The notes below the pieces were generated by a model, which saw nothing but the letters and a program-made list of their open reading frames with translations, searched no databases and was not told where the DNA came from. From contig JAQVHS010000001.1 of the NCBI GenBank assembly GCA_028696075.1, forward strand, positions 1-64,000: a stretch of 64,000 nucleotides of DNA, read 5' to 3'. The translations under genes and the position numbers were made by a program. Source of the DNA: Candidatus Gastranaerophilales bacterium. GTDB taxonomy: Bacteria; Cyanobacteriota; Vampirovibrionia; Gastranaerophilales; JAILCC01. Positions 52,497-62,588 of this stretch are shown piece by piece. Each line of letters opens with the position of its first letter. Position 1 is the stretch's first letter.

Positions 52497-53098
52497 TGCA
52501 ATATACCAAGCCTTTAGCAAGACTTATAGAGTATTTCCAAAAGCTTCCGAGTATAGGTCCTAAATCTGCCCAGCGGATGGCATTTCAAATCCTGAAAATG
52601 CCCAAGTCAGAGGTAGAAAAGTTTGCTGCGGCGCTTGTTGAGGCTAAAGAAACAATCAAATATTGCGATATTTGCTTCAATATGTCTTCGCAAAACCCTT
52701 GTGAAATATGCTCCGGTTCTTCACGCAGCCAATCTGTAATATGTGTTGTAGCTGAAACAAAAGACTTGATAGCTATAGAAAAGACCAATGAGTTTAAAGG
52801 ACTATACCACGTCTTGCAGGGGATGATTTCCCCTTTGGACGGTATCGGACCTGAAGAGTTACGACTGAAAGAACTTCTAAACAGAGTTGCAAAAAATGAC
52901 GTTCAGGAAATCATACTTGCGCTCAATCCTTCTGTTGAGGGCGAGACGACGAGTATGTACCTGGCTAAAATTTTGCAGCCTTTTAATATAAAAATCTCAA
53001 GGATAGCTTTTGGTTTGCCTATCGGCGGCGAACTTGAATATGTGGATGAACTCACTCTTGCAAGAGCTTTGGAAGGAAGACGTGAAATCAGGTTCTAA
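52496..53098 (+). CDS. recR: recombination mediator RecR
   Basis: 200 residues. Helix-hairpin-helix near the start ([20 protein letters not shown]), a zinc finger ([18 protein letters not shown]), a Toprim domain ([20 protein letters not shown] to [16 protein letters not shown]) and the C-terminal [12 protein letters not shown]. Acts with RecO (and RecF) to load RecA on gapped DNA. Its ATG overlaps the ybaB stop; its stop abuts the nagA start. Confidence 0.97.
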   Translation: MQYTKPLARLIEYFQKLPSIGPKSAQRMAFQILKMPKSEVEKFAAALVEAKETIKYCDICFNMSSQNPCEICSGSSRSQSVICVVAETKDLIAIEKTNEFKGLYHVLQGMISPLDGIGPEELRLKELLNRVAKNDVQEIILALNPSVEGETTSMYLAKILQPFNIKISRIAFGLPIGGELEYVDELTLARALEGRREIRF

Positions 53099-54238
53099 AT
53101 GGATGAAGTTAAGAAAATAGCCTTTATAAACTGCGAAGTTCAAAACGCTTTTGAAGCGCCTTTTGCAGCGGACGTTTTTGTTCAGGACGGTAAAATTTCG
53201 GCGCTTAAAGCCCCCGATGCTGATACGGCGGGGTTTGAAGTTTTTGACTGCCAAGGTCTAACCCTTATGCCGGGCTTAATTGACAGGCATTTACACGGCG
53301 GATACGGCTGCGATTTTAATACGGCATCTCAGGAAGCAATCGGGCATTTGCTTGAAAAACTGCCTTATCATGGTGTAACAGCGATTTTGCCTACCGTTAT
53401 GACAGACAGCATTGAAAATATAAACAGGCAGCTTGATATAATCAAAAATGTTAAGTCCCAAGGCGCCGAAATCCTTGGTGTACATCTGGAAGGACCTTTT
53501 TTAAACCCTCTGTATAAAGGCATACATCCTGAAAAATATCTGCTCAAACCTACTGTCGAAAATTTGCGAAAGATTGATACAAGTTTTGTGAAAATTTTGT
53601 CTTATGCACCTGAAATAGCGGAAGAAGGGTTCGAACAAGAACTGACAAGGCTTGGCATTATACCTTCTGCGGCACATTCTGATTGTGATTATGATACAGC
53701 CGTTGAGAAGTTTAAGACTATTAAATCTGTTACGCATATTTTTAATGCAATGAGAGGCATTAAACACCGTGACCCCGGTATGATTACGGAAGCCCTTTTA
53801 AATAACGAGGTTTTCGCAGAAATTATTTGTGATATGCAGCATATTCATCCGGCTGTTGTACAAATGTTTTTGAAACTCAAAAACAAAGAACATATTGTGT
53901 TTATTTCCGATGCACTGCCGGGGGCTTACGGCAAAGCAGATTCTTTTGCTTTCGGAGGAGAACAAATATTTTTAAAAGACGGTAAGGCTGTTTCTGAAGA
54001 AGGAACCGTTGCGGGAAGTATCTTATTTTTGGATGATATATTTAGAACTGTAAACAAATATTTCAATTTAAAGCCAAGTGATTTTATAGGATATACATCA
54101 TTAAATTCGGCAAAAAGTTTAAAATTGCAGCAGTTAGGTTCCATAAAAGCAGGTAATAATGCCCACTTGATTTTAGCTGATAAAAATCTTGTTGTAAAAG
54201 CTTTTATGATTAAATCCAAGTTTGGTAAATTATTGTAA
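53099..54238 (+). CDS. nagA: N-acetylglucosamine-6-phosphate deacetylase
   Basis: 379 residues. Amidohydrolase barrel: LMPGLIDRHLHGGYGCDF (HxH metal site), VHLEGPFLNPLYKGIHP (Glu ligand), PSAAHSDCDYDTAV (His ligand), VTHIFNAMRGIKHRDPG (His), and the general acid/base Asp in VFISDALPGAYG. It removes acetate from GlcNAc-6-phosphate during amino-sugar recycling. ATG immediately follows the recR stop, so it is the third gene of the operon. No nagB in the window. Confidence 0.93.
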   Translation: MDEVKKIAFINCEVQNAFEAPFAADVFVQDGKISALKAPDADTAGFEVFDCQGLTLMPGLIDRHLHGGYGCDFNTASQEAIGHLLEKLPYHGVTAILPTVMTDSIENINRQLDIIKNVKSQGAEILGVHLEGPFLNPLYKGIHPEKYLLKPTVENLRKIDTSFVKILSYAPEIAEEGFEQELTRLGIIPSAAHSDCDYDTAVEKFKTIKSVTHIFNAMRGIKHRDPGMITEALLNNEVFAEIICDMQHIHPAVVQMFLKLKNKEHIVFISDALPGAYGKADSFAFGGEQIFLKDGKAVSEEGTVAGSILFLDDIFRTVNKYFNLKPSDFIGYTSLNSAKSLKLQQLGSIKAGNNAHLILADKNLVVKAFMIKSKFGKLL

Positions 54239-54351
54239 ACAAATTTTTTCAAATATGTTTAAAAATCTTAAAAAAAGGACATAATTGTAGTTGAGGGTAT
54301 AAAATTTATATATCTTAATTTTAAAGATTAATTACTTAAGGAGAATTATAT

Positions 54352-57300
54352 ATGTGTAGCAAAAAGTCCGCTTTTACCTTATCCGAAGTCCTTATTTCAA
54401 TGACTTTGATAGGTATATTGGTTGTTGTAATGTTATCTATTACCAACTTTTCCGATCAAAATGCAAAAGTTCTGACAGGCAAAAAACAACAAGCAGAGAG
54501 CCTTATTGTAAGCATTTCCAAGGCTCTGTCCTCAGGCGACACAACAGGCTTGGCTTTGACAGCTTATACCGGCGATAATAGTACTCTAAAAGAAGTTTTT
54601 GCCGATAAATTAAATACAAAAAATGAAAATATTTCCTTAAGTAACGTTGACGATTATAATCTGCCGGAGGGGATGCCCGCTCCTGAGGGTCCATTACCGG
54701 CTGTCGAACTTGTTAACGGTACAACAGTAGCATTTCAGGTGCTGAATACTAATTGTGCAAAATTAGCGGACGGCGGCGCTCCTTGCGCTTTAGCCTATGT
54801 AGATGTGAATGAAAAATCCGCAGGCGGTGAAAAAGCCCAATTTATGATGGCAATATACCGAGACAGAGCAGTCAGCGAATATGAACTTTGTCCTGGTTAT
54901 ACCAACGGTGAAAAAACAGTAGAGCTTGAATGCCCGTTGGATAAACCTAACGGTAAATCAACAAGAATAGACACATGTTCTTTTGGAACTGTAACAATAG
55001 GCAGCGTTACAGAGAATTGTTGTCCTTCCAGTCAAACGTATGGCAGCAATGGCTGTGAATGTACGAACAAAGACTTAATAATTGCGGGTTCGCAATGTAT
55101 TTGCCCGCAAACTAAACCGAATTTCAATACAAAAACCGGTAAATGTGTGGAAGCTTGCGTAGGCAATAAAGTATGGAATGTTTCCAAAAACGCTTGTGTA
55201 TGCCCGGCAACTTTACCTGATTTGATAGATGGCGAATGTACTTGTACCGATAAAACAGAAGCCTGTAGCGGCGCTAAAGAAGGTACCATAATTTACAAGG
55301 CAACTTGCAGCGATACCGGCAAAACTTTTGCCGCTGATCCCGTTAATACTTGCAAATGTCCTAAAACTTTGCCTGATGAGATTAATGGAAAGTGTGTTTG
55401 TTCCGATATCGTGAGTGCCTGTTCATCTCCTAAAGTAGGAAGCATTACCTATACCGCAAGCTGTTCGGCTTCAGGACGGGTTAAAGTTGCAGAAAAGGCA
55501 AACACATGTACCTGTCCCGCAAAAGAAAAAATTACATTGAAAACTAATGAAGTATATTCGCCGTTGAGCGAAACTTGCACAGCCTGTATTGACTCTGTTA
55601 TGGAAAAGGCTTCTACAGGCTGCAAATGCCCTGACAATTTGCCTGATTTAGTCAATGGAAAGTGTGTTTGTTCCGATATCATGAGTGCCTGTTCATCTCC
55701 TAAAGTAGGAAGCATTACCTATACCGCAAGCTGTTCGGCTACAGGTAAAGTTAAAGATAAAGTTAAAACAAACACTTGCGCATGTCCAACTACAGGCGTT
55801 AATTCCAAAGCCGGATGTGACGGAATATTTAACAGTAGTACTTGTGTATGTACGGCGGCTTGCCTTGCGCCAAAAGTTCCCAATGCAGCCAAGACAGGGT
55901 GCGAATGCCCTGCTACAGGATTTAATTCCAAAGCCGGATGTGACGGAATAAACTTTAATAGCAGTACTTGTACATGTGAGGCATGTGCTCCGCCAAAAGT
56001 TCCTAATAAAGACAAGACAGCTTGTGAATGTCCTGCTAAAGAGCAGATTTCCCTTGTACCGGGTAAGGAGACATATGACTCAAGTCAGCCCGAGTGTAAA
56101 CTTTGTAATGGCAACGCAAATTTAATTTATTCCGCCGGTGTTATTCCATATAGCTTTATACATAAAGGATATACGTATAAAAAATATATGTACTCTACAT
56201 TGAATGATAAAAATGCTGACGGATACGGTTATATATTTGTAGCTAATAAAGATGCAGCAAGAGATAATAACAATAACAGCGTTGCCAAAACATATGCCGA
56301 AGCTGCAACTATTTGTAGCAATTTAGGTGCAAGAATTCCCACTCAACCCGAATTTGACGTTATACATACTTTAAGAATAGTAAGAGATGGGGATGTAATG
56401 GAAAAGAACGGGGATACGTACTATTGGACTTCCGACGTAGGGAAAGAAGATAGTGGCAAGACTTATTATAACGCTTATAATCCTAAAAAAAGTACCACTA
56501 AGCAACATGCAATATACGTTCTAAGAAAATCAACCGATAAAGCTTATGTTCTTTGTGTAGCAAAAACGGATACGATTCCTAAAGGTGATTGTATTTGTCC
56601 ACCGGATAAACCTAATTATAACACCCAAACCGGGGAGTGTAAAAATGCTTGTCCTTCTCATAAAGAATGGATTGAAAACGCTTGTGTTTGCAAGCCGTCA
56701 AGTAAACTCAAATCCCAAGGGTATTTGAAATCCAATGAAATTTACGATAATACCCAAAATATATGTAAGAGTTCCCAACTCGAATGTCCTGCCTGGGATA
56801 AGTTGTATGTATTAAGGTATAAGGCTTTAAGTGCTGACAGTGCAACGGTTTACCAGCAATTACAAGGTACTAGCGCTAAGAAAAGCAGCACTAGTACAGG
56901 AAATCAGGATTCATCAAGAGCAACTACGCCCGGCATGAAGGCGGTTGCGGATGCATTATCTCAGGATGATAAAGATAGAAACTTTATGTACCATTTTGCA
57001 TATATTGTTGCTGTGACGTATAAGCCTCTCGATTCGTTGAGTTACGGAGTACAGAAGGAAGGTAGTACAGCCTATGCACTGTGCAAAAATATGTCTAACT
57101 CAGGAACGACAGAATTGAAATACCAAAAGGCAGTTGAATTTTGCGCAGGTCAAAAAAGCACACTTATGAGTGAAGCCGAATTTAGAGAAAAGTATGACAG
57201 CATAAAAAAATTAGGTATAATCGATGGTAAATATTGGACTATTACTTTAGAAGATGCATATTACACAGTGAAATTTCTTATTAAAAAACAAACTAAAAAA

Positions 57301-58659
57301 GCTTATGTAGTATGTAATAACGGCAATGTTAGTACTTCTACAGTTAAATTTGCTGATGCGCAAAAATATTGCGGTGGTATAGATAAATTGCCTACTTATA
57401 ACCAATTATTGACTATCTATGCCTCCAGTCCAACTAAGTTTAAAAAGGATGCAAATTATTGGACAACTACAAGTGCGGGAAGCACTCAAAATTATGTCTT
57501 TAATGCTACAGCAAGCAAACTGTATTCTAAGAAAGCACGCATAGTTTGCCAAAACAGTACCGTATCTGATAAAGACTTGACATACAAAGAAGCGTTTGAC
57601 TTTTGCAAGAGTAGTGGAAGCAGTATCCCTTCGCTGTCATCTATGCCAAGTCCGGCTTTATTATCTAAAGTGTACTGGTCTTCAAACGTAATTACTGCTT
57701 CAGGTACAAATCGAAAATATTTTGATTTATCAACACAGATCGGATTAGCCGTCGTTGTTGGTGAATTCAGCCCGAGAAGCTGGTTTAATATGTTCAATAA
57801 TACAGATACAGCTGCAATTACAGAAGATGCTACAGAAAATAATCAAGACATTTCTGAAGATATCGATTCCAATTATGTTTCCGCTTATCAGGTAAAAGGT
57901 AATTGTCGTGAGTTATGTGACAAGGGCGGAATAAACGAAAAAAATGAATGTATCAATACTTGTGAAAACTTCAAGGTAAAACAAGATATATTTAATGATT
58001 GTAAAAAAATAGGTGGTGCTAAACCGGAACTTTGCTCAGGCGGGGCGATATCTTACAAGGATTGTCCCTATTCCGTAGCGGAAACATTCAGAAGATATTC
58101 TTCACCTTTAGTTCTTGATTTATTGGGTGACGGACTGTTATTTACTTCGCTTGAAGACGGGGTCATATTTGACCTTGATGCTGACGGTCATGCTGAAAAA
58201 ACGGCATGGACTACTTTGCAAACCAAATTTGACAATGCCTTCTTATGCCTTGATAAAAACGGCAATGGACAAATCGACAACGGCAAAGAACTCTTTGGCG
58301 ACCAAAGCGGTGCAGCAACCGGCTTTGATGAACTTGCCAAGTATGATGAAAACGCAGACGGCGTTATAAACAAAAAAGACAAAGTTTATTATCAGCTTCG
58401 TCTATGGGCGGATATGAACAAAAATGCCAAAGTTGACCCCGGAGAACTAAAAACGTTGGAAGAAGCCGGTATTATAGAAATTCCCGTGGACTATTCTATT
58501 GAAAACGATTCTTCAGGTCAAATCAAAAAAGATATGCATGGCAATATTGTCGGTTTTGTCGGCGCATTTAAAATGTTTGTCAGCCAAATTGTTAATGGCG
58601 TTGCTACTATGGTTGAAACCGTAAGACACATGATAGACGTCTTCTTTGTAACGTCCTAA
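54352..58659 (+). CDS. giant prepilin-like adhesin: pilin leader, Cys-rich repeats, lectin-like modules, Ca-binding tail
   Basis: 1435 residues; TTAAGGAG precedes the ATG. Type IV prepilin leader SAFTLSEVLISMTLIGILVV with the conserved Glu5, so it should be cleaved before the Phe and assembled on a pseudopilus or T4P. Residues about 175-590 are tandem Cys-rich units (CPATLPDLIDGECTC type). Residues about 600-1140 hold four DUF1566/lectin-like modules, each with AxxxC...lP...W(S/T) (for example ATICSNLGARIPTQPEFDVI ... YYWTSDVG). The last 180 residues contain EF-hand-like loops (DLDADGHAEK, DKNGNGQIDNGKELFGD, DENADGVINKKD). Surface adhesion is inferred. Confidence 0.75.
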   Translation: MCSKKSAFTLSEVLISMTLIGILVVVMLSITNFSDQNAKVLTGKKQQAESLIVSISKALSSGDTTGLALTAYTGDNSTLKEVFADKLNTKNENISLSNVDDYNLPEGMPAPEGPLPAVELVNGTTVAFQVLNTNCAKLADGGAPCALAYVDVNEKSAGGEKAQFMMAIYRDRAVSEYELCPGYTNGEKTVELECPLDKPNGKSTRIDTCSFGTVTIGSVTENCCPSSQTYGSNGCECTNKDLIIAGSQCICPQTKPNFNTKTGKCVEACVGNKVWNVSKNACVCPATLPDLIDGECTCTDKTEACSGAKEGTIIYKATCSDTGKTFAADPVNTCKCPKTLPDEINGKCVCSDIVSACSSPKVGSITYTASCSASGRVKVAEKANTCTCPAKEKITLKTNEVYSPLSETCTACIDSVMEKASTGCKCPDNLPDLVNGKCVCSDIMSACSSPKVGSITYTASCSATGKVKDKVKTNTCACPTTGVNSKAGCDGIFNSSTCVCTAACLAPKVPNAAKTGCECPATGFNSKAGCDGINFNSSTCTCEACAPPKVPNKDKTACECPAKEQISLVPGKETYDSSQPECKLCNGNANLIYSAGVIPYSFIHKGYTYKKYMYSTLNDKNADGYGYIFVANKDAARDNNNNSVAKTYAEAATICSNLGARIPTQPEFDVIHTLRIVRDGDVMEKNGDTYYWTSDVGKEDSGKTYYNAYNPKKSTTKQHAIYVLRKSTDKAYVLCVAKTDTIPKGDCICPPDKPNYNTQTGECKNACPSHKEWIENACVCKPSSKLKSQGYLKSNEIYDNTQNICKSSQLECPAWDKLYVLRYKALSADSATVYQQLQGTSAKKSSTSTGNQDSSRATTPGMKAVADALSQDDKDRNFMYHFAYIVAVTYKPLDSLSYGVQKEGSTAYALCKNMSNSGTTELKYQKAVEFCAGQKSTLMSEAEFREKYDSIKKLGIIDGKYWTITLEDAYYTVKFLIKKQTKKAYVVCNNGNVSTSTVKFADAQKYCGGIDKLPTYNQLLTIYASSPTKFKKDANYWTTTSAGSTQNYVFNATASKLYSKKARIVCQNSTVSDKDLTYKEAFDFCKSSGSSIPSLSSMPSPALLSKVYWSSNVITASGTNRKYFDLSTQIGLAVVVGEFSPRSWFNMFNNTDTAAITEDATENNQDISEDIDSNYVSAYQVKGNCRELCDKGGINEKNECINTCENFKVKQDIFNDCKKIGGAKPELCSGGAISYKDCPYSVAETFRRYSSPLVLDLLGDGLLFTSLEDGVIFDLDADGHAEKTAWTTLQTKFDNAFLCLDKNGNGQIDNGKELFGDQSGAATGFDELAKYDENADGVINKKDKVYYQLRLWADMNKNAKVDPGELKTLEEAGIIEIPVDYSIENDSSGQIKKDMHGNIVGFVGAFKMFVSQIVNGVATMVETVRHMIDVFFVTS
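55384..55740 (+). repeat. 270-bp-offset direct repeat inside the adhesin gene
   Basis: 55384-55470 and 55654-55740 are identical over 87 bp except for one base (g at 55411, a at 55681). The offset is exactly 90 codons, so both lie in frame in the Cys-rich region. A second related pair (GCCGGATGTGACGGAAT near 55811 and 55933) follows. Expansion or contraction by recombination is likely. Confidence 0.85.
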
Positions 58660-58775
58660 CCTCTTATCTTCACCCCTTCACTTCCTAACTTCTAAGCGAG
58701 CCCTACTTATATTTATATAAAAAATAGTGTATAATTATTAAAGTCAATTTGTTAAGAAGAGATAGCTTATTTTAC

Positions 58776-60686
58776 ATGTTTGATAAATTTTTTAACAAAA
58801 TAAAAACCTATGGGGAAAAAATCCAAAATTTTGAGTCGGTGTTGTCGAGCGAACAGCTTAATTTTGTTGAAATTTTAGAAAAAAATGTACGTTTGGAAAA
58901 AGAAATAGCAGACCGTACAGAGGAACTTTATCACGCCAATAAAAGTATCCTCACTCTCAAACATATTTGGAGTACTATGAACTCTTCTGAGCCTTTGAGC
59001 GAGGTTTTGCGCACTATTGCCGATGGTATGACGAAGGATTTAGGCTATTTGCACGCTATTATTTTCCAGTCTTTCGGCAAAGCCGGTAATGAATATCTTA
59101 AAATAAGAGAAGCCTCCGATGAAGAATATGCCGCTAAGGTTAAAGGAATAGTAAATATAAACCCCGAGGATATTTATATTCCCTACAAAATTGAAAACAA
59201 CCCTCTAATTAAGTGTATTACTACCAACGAAATCGTAGAAGTTGAACATGCTACGGAACTTTTAGAGGGTTTTGCGCTTTTTTTGCCCGACGAACATAAA
59301 AAAGCTATAGAAAAACTTTTTTCAGGGAAAGCTATTTCTATTATCCCTATTATTTTTCAGGATAAAATTTTTGGCTGCATGCTCGTGATATCAATCAGAT
59401 CCGAGATATCAGATATTGAAAAGAATTTTTTGGGACTTTTTGCCAAGCAAATTGAGCTTGCCGTTACTATTGCGGATTTGTTCCAGACTATCAAAGAGCA
59501 GGCTATTACGGACGGTTTAACGGGTCTTTATAACAGACGTCATTTTGACCAGTGTCTTGCTAATGAAACCAAGCGTTCTTTACGTTTAAAGCAGCCTTTT
59601 ACTCTCATTACGCTTGATTTAGACCATTTAAAAGCTATTAACGATAATTACGGACATTCGGTAGGTGATGCCGCCATTGTGGGTATTGCCCAAATTCTTA
59701 AACAAAATGCACGTTCTATTGATTTGCCTTCACGTTTTGGCGGTGAAGAATTCGGAATTGTACTTCCCGGTATTGATTTAGACGGCGGTTTAATCGCGGC
59801 GGAAAGAATGCGCTCGGCTATAGAAAACACCACGATTGAAGGCGCCGGCAGAATTACCGCAAGCATCGGCGTCGGCACTTTTTTGACCCATACGGATAAT
59901 GTTGAAGAGCTTTTAGAACTTGTTGACCAGGCGATGTACAGGGCTAAAAGAAACGGCAGAAATCAGGTTCAGGTTGCTCAGCCATGGGATGAAAATATTT
60001 GGAAACGTCAGGCGCTAGATTCTTTGGTTAGCTTGCTTTCAAGGCAAATGATGCCTATCAACCAAAATTTGGCGATGGAACTTATTGAAAAACTCAGAAA
60101 TACTAACCTGAACGATAAAAACGTTGATGAGATTATTTTCCTTGTGGTTGATGAATTTGTAAACATCTACAAGCCGCATTATCAGCGCGGCAATATTAAA
60201 GAAAAAATGGAAATGATTGAATATATTGCAAAAGAACTGAATATTTCGCAGGAAGACATAGGCAAATACAAAATGGCTGCTATGGTTTATGATATCGGTA
60301 ATGTAATGCTGCCTGAAAGCATTTTGCTTAAAGAAGGACCTTTAGATGAAGGGGAACGTAAAAAACTCCTAAAACACCCATTGGTTGCAGCAAAGGAAAT
60401 TCTTGCACCTATAGGTACAGCTTCCAACATTGTTGCTTTGATTGAGCACTGGAATGAAAATTATGACGGTTCGGGTTATCCCGGAATTTTAAAAGGCGAT
60501 GATATCCCTGTCGGTACAAGTATCTTAGTGGCTGTAAATGCTTATTTTGCTTTGATTTCACCCAGACCGTACCGCAAGGCTTTTGATAAACAAGCAGCGC
60601 TTGAAATCTTAAACCAAGACGAAGGCAAAAAGTGGAGTCCTAAAGTTATAGAAATTATTAACCGTCTAATACTCGCCAAGAAATAA
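58776..60686 (+). CDS. GAF-GGDEF-HD signalling protein (HD-GYP site degenerate)
   Basis: About 636 residues from the ATG at 58776 (a TTG at 58749 is possible). N-terminal coiled coil, a GAF-like sensor (about 75-235), then a diguanylate cyclase domain with DGLTGLYNRRHFDQCL and the active-site RFGGEEFGIVLPG (GGEEF) intact. No RxxD inhibitory site is obvious. The C-terminal HD-GYP-like domain keeps HWNENYDGSGYPGILKGDDI but the HD motif reads YDIGN instead of HDIGK, so c-di-GMP phosphodiesterase activity is doubtful. Probably makes c-di-GMP and uses the last domain as a sensor or binding module. Confidence 0.85.
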   Translation: MFDKFFNKIKTYGEKIQNFESVLSSEQLNFVEILEKNVRLEKEIADRTEELYHANKSILTLKHIWSTMNSSEPLSEVLRTIADGMTKDLGYLHAIIFQSFGKAGNEYLKIREASDEEYAAKVKGIVNINPEDIYIPYKIENNPLIKCITTNEIVEVEHATELLEGFALFLPDEHKKAIEKLFSGKAISIIPIIFQDKIFGCMLVISIRSEISDIEKNFLGLFAKQIELAVTIADLFQTIKEQAITDGLTGLYNRRHFDQCLANETKRSLRLKQPFTLITLDLDHLKAINDNYGHSVGDAAIVGIAQILKQNARSIDLPSRFGGEEFGIVLPGIDLDGGLIAAERMRSAIENTTIEGAGRITASIGVGTFLTHTDNVEELLELVDQAMYRAKRNGRNQVQVAQPWDENIWKRQALDSLVSLLSRQMMPINQNLAMELIEKLRNTNLNDKNVDEIIFLVVDEFVNIYKPHYQRGNIKEKMEMIEYIAKELNISQEDIGKYKMAAMVYDIGNVMLPESILLKEGPLDEGERKKLLKHPLVAAKEILAPIGTASNIVALIEHWNENYDGSGYPGILKGDDIPVGTSILVAVNAYFALISPRPYRKAFDKQAALEILNQDEGKKWSPKVIEIINRLILAKK

Positions 60687-60771
60687 AATATACCCAATCG
60701 GCTAATATATTAAATTGTCAGAAATGGCTATATTTGAATTGTGCATATTCCACTCTCACTCATAAACTTTT

Positions 60772-60798
60772 TAAGACCTTAAGTGGTCTTTTTTTTTG
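60772..60798 (+). terminator. terminator after the GGDEF gene
   Basis: AAGACC-TTAAGT-GGTCTT followed by eight or more T, 14 bp before the next start codon. Confidence 0.85.
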
Positions 60799-60811
60799 CT
60801 AAAATTATTTT

Positions 60812-61780
60812 ATGGACAATAATTTTGCAGCATTTATAGTTCCTGCGGGGATTGGGGCTTCTATAGGAGGCTTTGCGGGTGATGCGGGAATTTATGCAAG
60901 GAAGCTAAGTCATGACATTAAACTTATTGTCAACCCCAATGTGGTTAATGCGGCATGTTTTTCCGCCATTAACGATAGCATGCTTTATGTTGAAGGTTTT
61001 GCTCTCAACAGATTTTTCAAAGGCGACATTGCGCTTAGAAAAAGCACTAACAAAATAGGTGTAATTTTTGATAAAGCCATACCTCAAGGGGTTCTTAATG
61101 TACATATAAATACCTTAAATGCCATGAAAATGGTTTATGGCGTTGAGGGTATAGAGTTTGAAGTAACCTCACAAGCGGCTTGTGTCAATTTTGAAATAAG
61201 CTCAAGCAATATTTCAACGGGAAGCGTTGACAATCTTGATACGCTTATCGAGGCAGGACATAAACTTGTTAAAAAAGGCTGCAGCGCTTTAGCAGTTGTA
61301 TGTAGGTTTGATGAAACGCCTGATGATGGCTATGAAAACGGGCAGGGTGTCGACATAGTAGGTGGCGTTGAGGCTATAATTTCTCATGCTCTAAGCCGCA
61401 AATTTAACCTTCCTTGCGCCCATGCGCCTGCTTTTGAAGATATGACAATTTCAACCGGCATAGTAAGTCCTAAAGCAGCTGCTGAATATATTACGCCTAC
61501 TTTTTTACCCTGTATAATTTTGGGATTATGGCATGCGCCTCAATTAATTGATATAAAAAAAGCTTCTTGCGGGGATATTGTAATCGAGGACTTAAAAGCC
61601 TTGGTAATGCCTTATAATGCTTTGGGTTCTACCCCTGTTTTTAAATCTTTGGAAAAAAACATACCGGTTCTGGCGGTGAAGGAGAATTCTACAGTACTTA
61701 GCGTTGATAAAAATAAACTCGAACTAGCCGATATTGTCGAACTTGAAAAATATGCCGATGTTGCTCAATATTTATCGTAA
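60812..61780 (+). CDS. DUF3326 protein
   Basis: 322 residues. FIVPAGIGASIGGFAGDAGI, LIVNPNVVNAACF, MLYVEGFALNRFFKGDIALR, QGVDIVGGVEAIISHALSRK and FNLPCAHAPAFED match the DUF3326 family, found mainly in cyanobacteria, algae and plants. Function is not established. Its presence supports a cyanobacterial affinity of the genome. The 3' end overlaps the converging pilin gene by 16 bases. Confidence 0.85.
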   Translation: MDNNFAAFIVPAGIGASIGGFAGDAGIYARKLSHDIKLIVNPNVVNAACFSAINDSMLYVEGFALNRFFKGDIALRKSTNKIGVIFDKAIPQGVLNVHINTLNAMKMVYGVEGIEFEVTSQAACVNFEISSSNISTGSVDNLDTLIEAGHKLVKKGCSALAVVCRFDETPDDGYENGQGVDIVGGVEAIISHALSRKFNLPCAHAPAFEDMTISTGIVSPKAAAEYITPTFLPCIILGLWHAPQLIDIKKASCGDIVIEDLKALVMPYNALGSTPVFKSLEKNIPVLAVKENSTVLSVDKNKLELADIVELEKYADVAQYLS

Positions 61781-62448
61781 ATATTTTCTCTAAGGTAGTT
61801 CATATTGCCGCGCAATATAATCCATCCGGCGCAATCATATCCTTGAGATGAGGTGGTCATACAGTAAAAATTCTTGGTTGCAGGTCCGCCTGCAAAAATG
61901 ATGCCTTTGTCTGTAAGTGCAAATAGAAATACATCCGTACCAAATTTGTTTGGCCCTTTTAAGCCGTTAATATCAACATATATTTGAGAGCAAATCTCGC
62001 TGCTTCCAAAGTTTGATGATACGTTTTTGCAGTCAGGGTAAGTGCTTGGCGGACGAAGACCTATAGAAACGTTATCTGCTAATATGAAGTTTTCATAAAA
62101 AGAAGGCGTGTGGACGTTGTCGCTGTTCATGTATTTGACAGGTTCCATGCAGCCACTGTTAACTGATGAGGCGCTGCAATCTTTTATAATATTTAAATAA
62201 GGTTTCATTTTATCTATGGTCTTTAGCGTTGTTAATCCCCAGCTTGTTGGGGTGCCGTTCTCTATTTCTGCCAGTTTATATGCTTGCTGCAATACCGAAT
62301 AAGTCTTTTTTAGTTTAGTAACGGTTTCTCTTTCTTGGTAAGTTTGAATTAAACTTGGAATAGTTATTACGGCAAGAATACCTATAATCATTAGGGTTAT
62401 AAGTACTTCTGCTAATGTAAAACCTTTTCTTTTATCTAAATTCCTCAT
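61765..62448 (-). CDS. type IV pilin-like minor pilin/pseudopilin
   Basis: 227 residues. Prepilin leader KRKGFTLAEVLITLMIIGIL with the Gly-Phe cleavage site and Glu5. The globular part has paired Cys (IKDCSASSVNSGCMEPVKYM, then YPDCKN, SEICSQIYVDINGLKGPNKF, GTDVFLFALTDKG), the DVNG(x)KGPN...D pattern of Gastranaerophilales/Elusimicrobia-type pseudopilins, which bind Ca. Probably a minor component of a T4P or type II secretion pseudopilus, and a possible partner of the giant prepilin-like adhesin. Confidence 0.85.
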   Translation of the reverse strand: MRNLDKRKGFTLAEVLITLMIIGILAVITIPSLIQTYQERETVTKLKKTYSVLQQAYKLAEIENGTPTSWGLTTLKTIDKMKPYLNIIKDCSASSVNSGCMEPVKYMNSDNVHTPSFYENFILADNVSIGLRPPSTYPDCKNVSSNFGSSEICSQIYVDINGLKGPNKFGTDVFLFALTDKGIIFAGGPATKNFYCMTTSSQGYDCAGWIILRGNMNYLRENIYDKY

Positions 62449-62588
62449 AATTACACTTTCTTTCTGAGGTTATAATAGTTTATATTGGAGTTTTTGTAAA
62501 AGTTTTTTTACAAAAGACCGGATTTTTTCTGTAAAAAAATATCTGCTTGTTGTATATTGAAGTAGTGGATATAAGAGAAGGAATAAAT

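Noticed and set aside
54352-58659. Fusion or assembly error joining a pilin to another gene
   Set aside because: The frame is continuous, the Cys-rich region follows smoothly, and there is only one start signal; the in-frame repeat also argues for a real gene.
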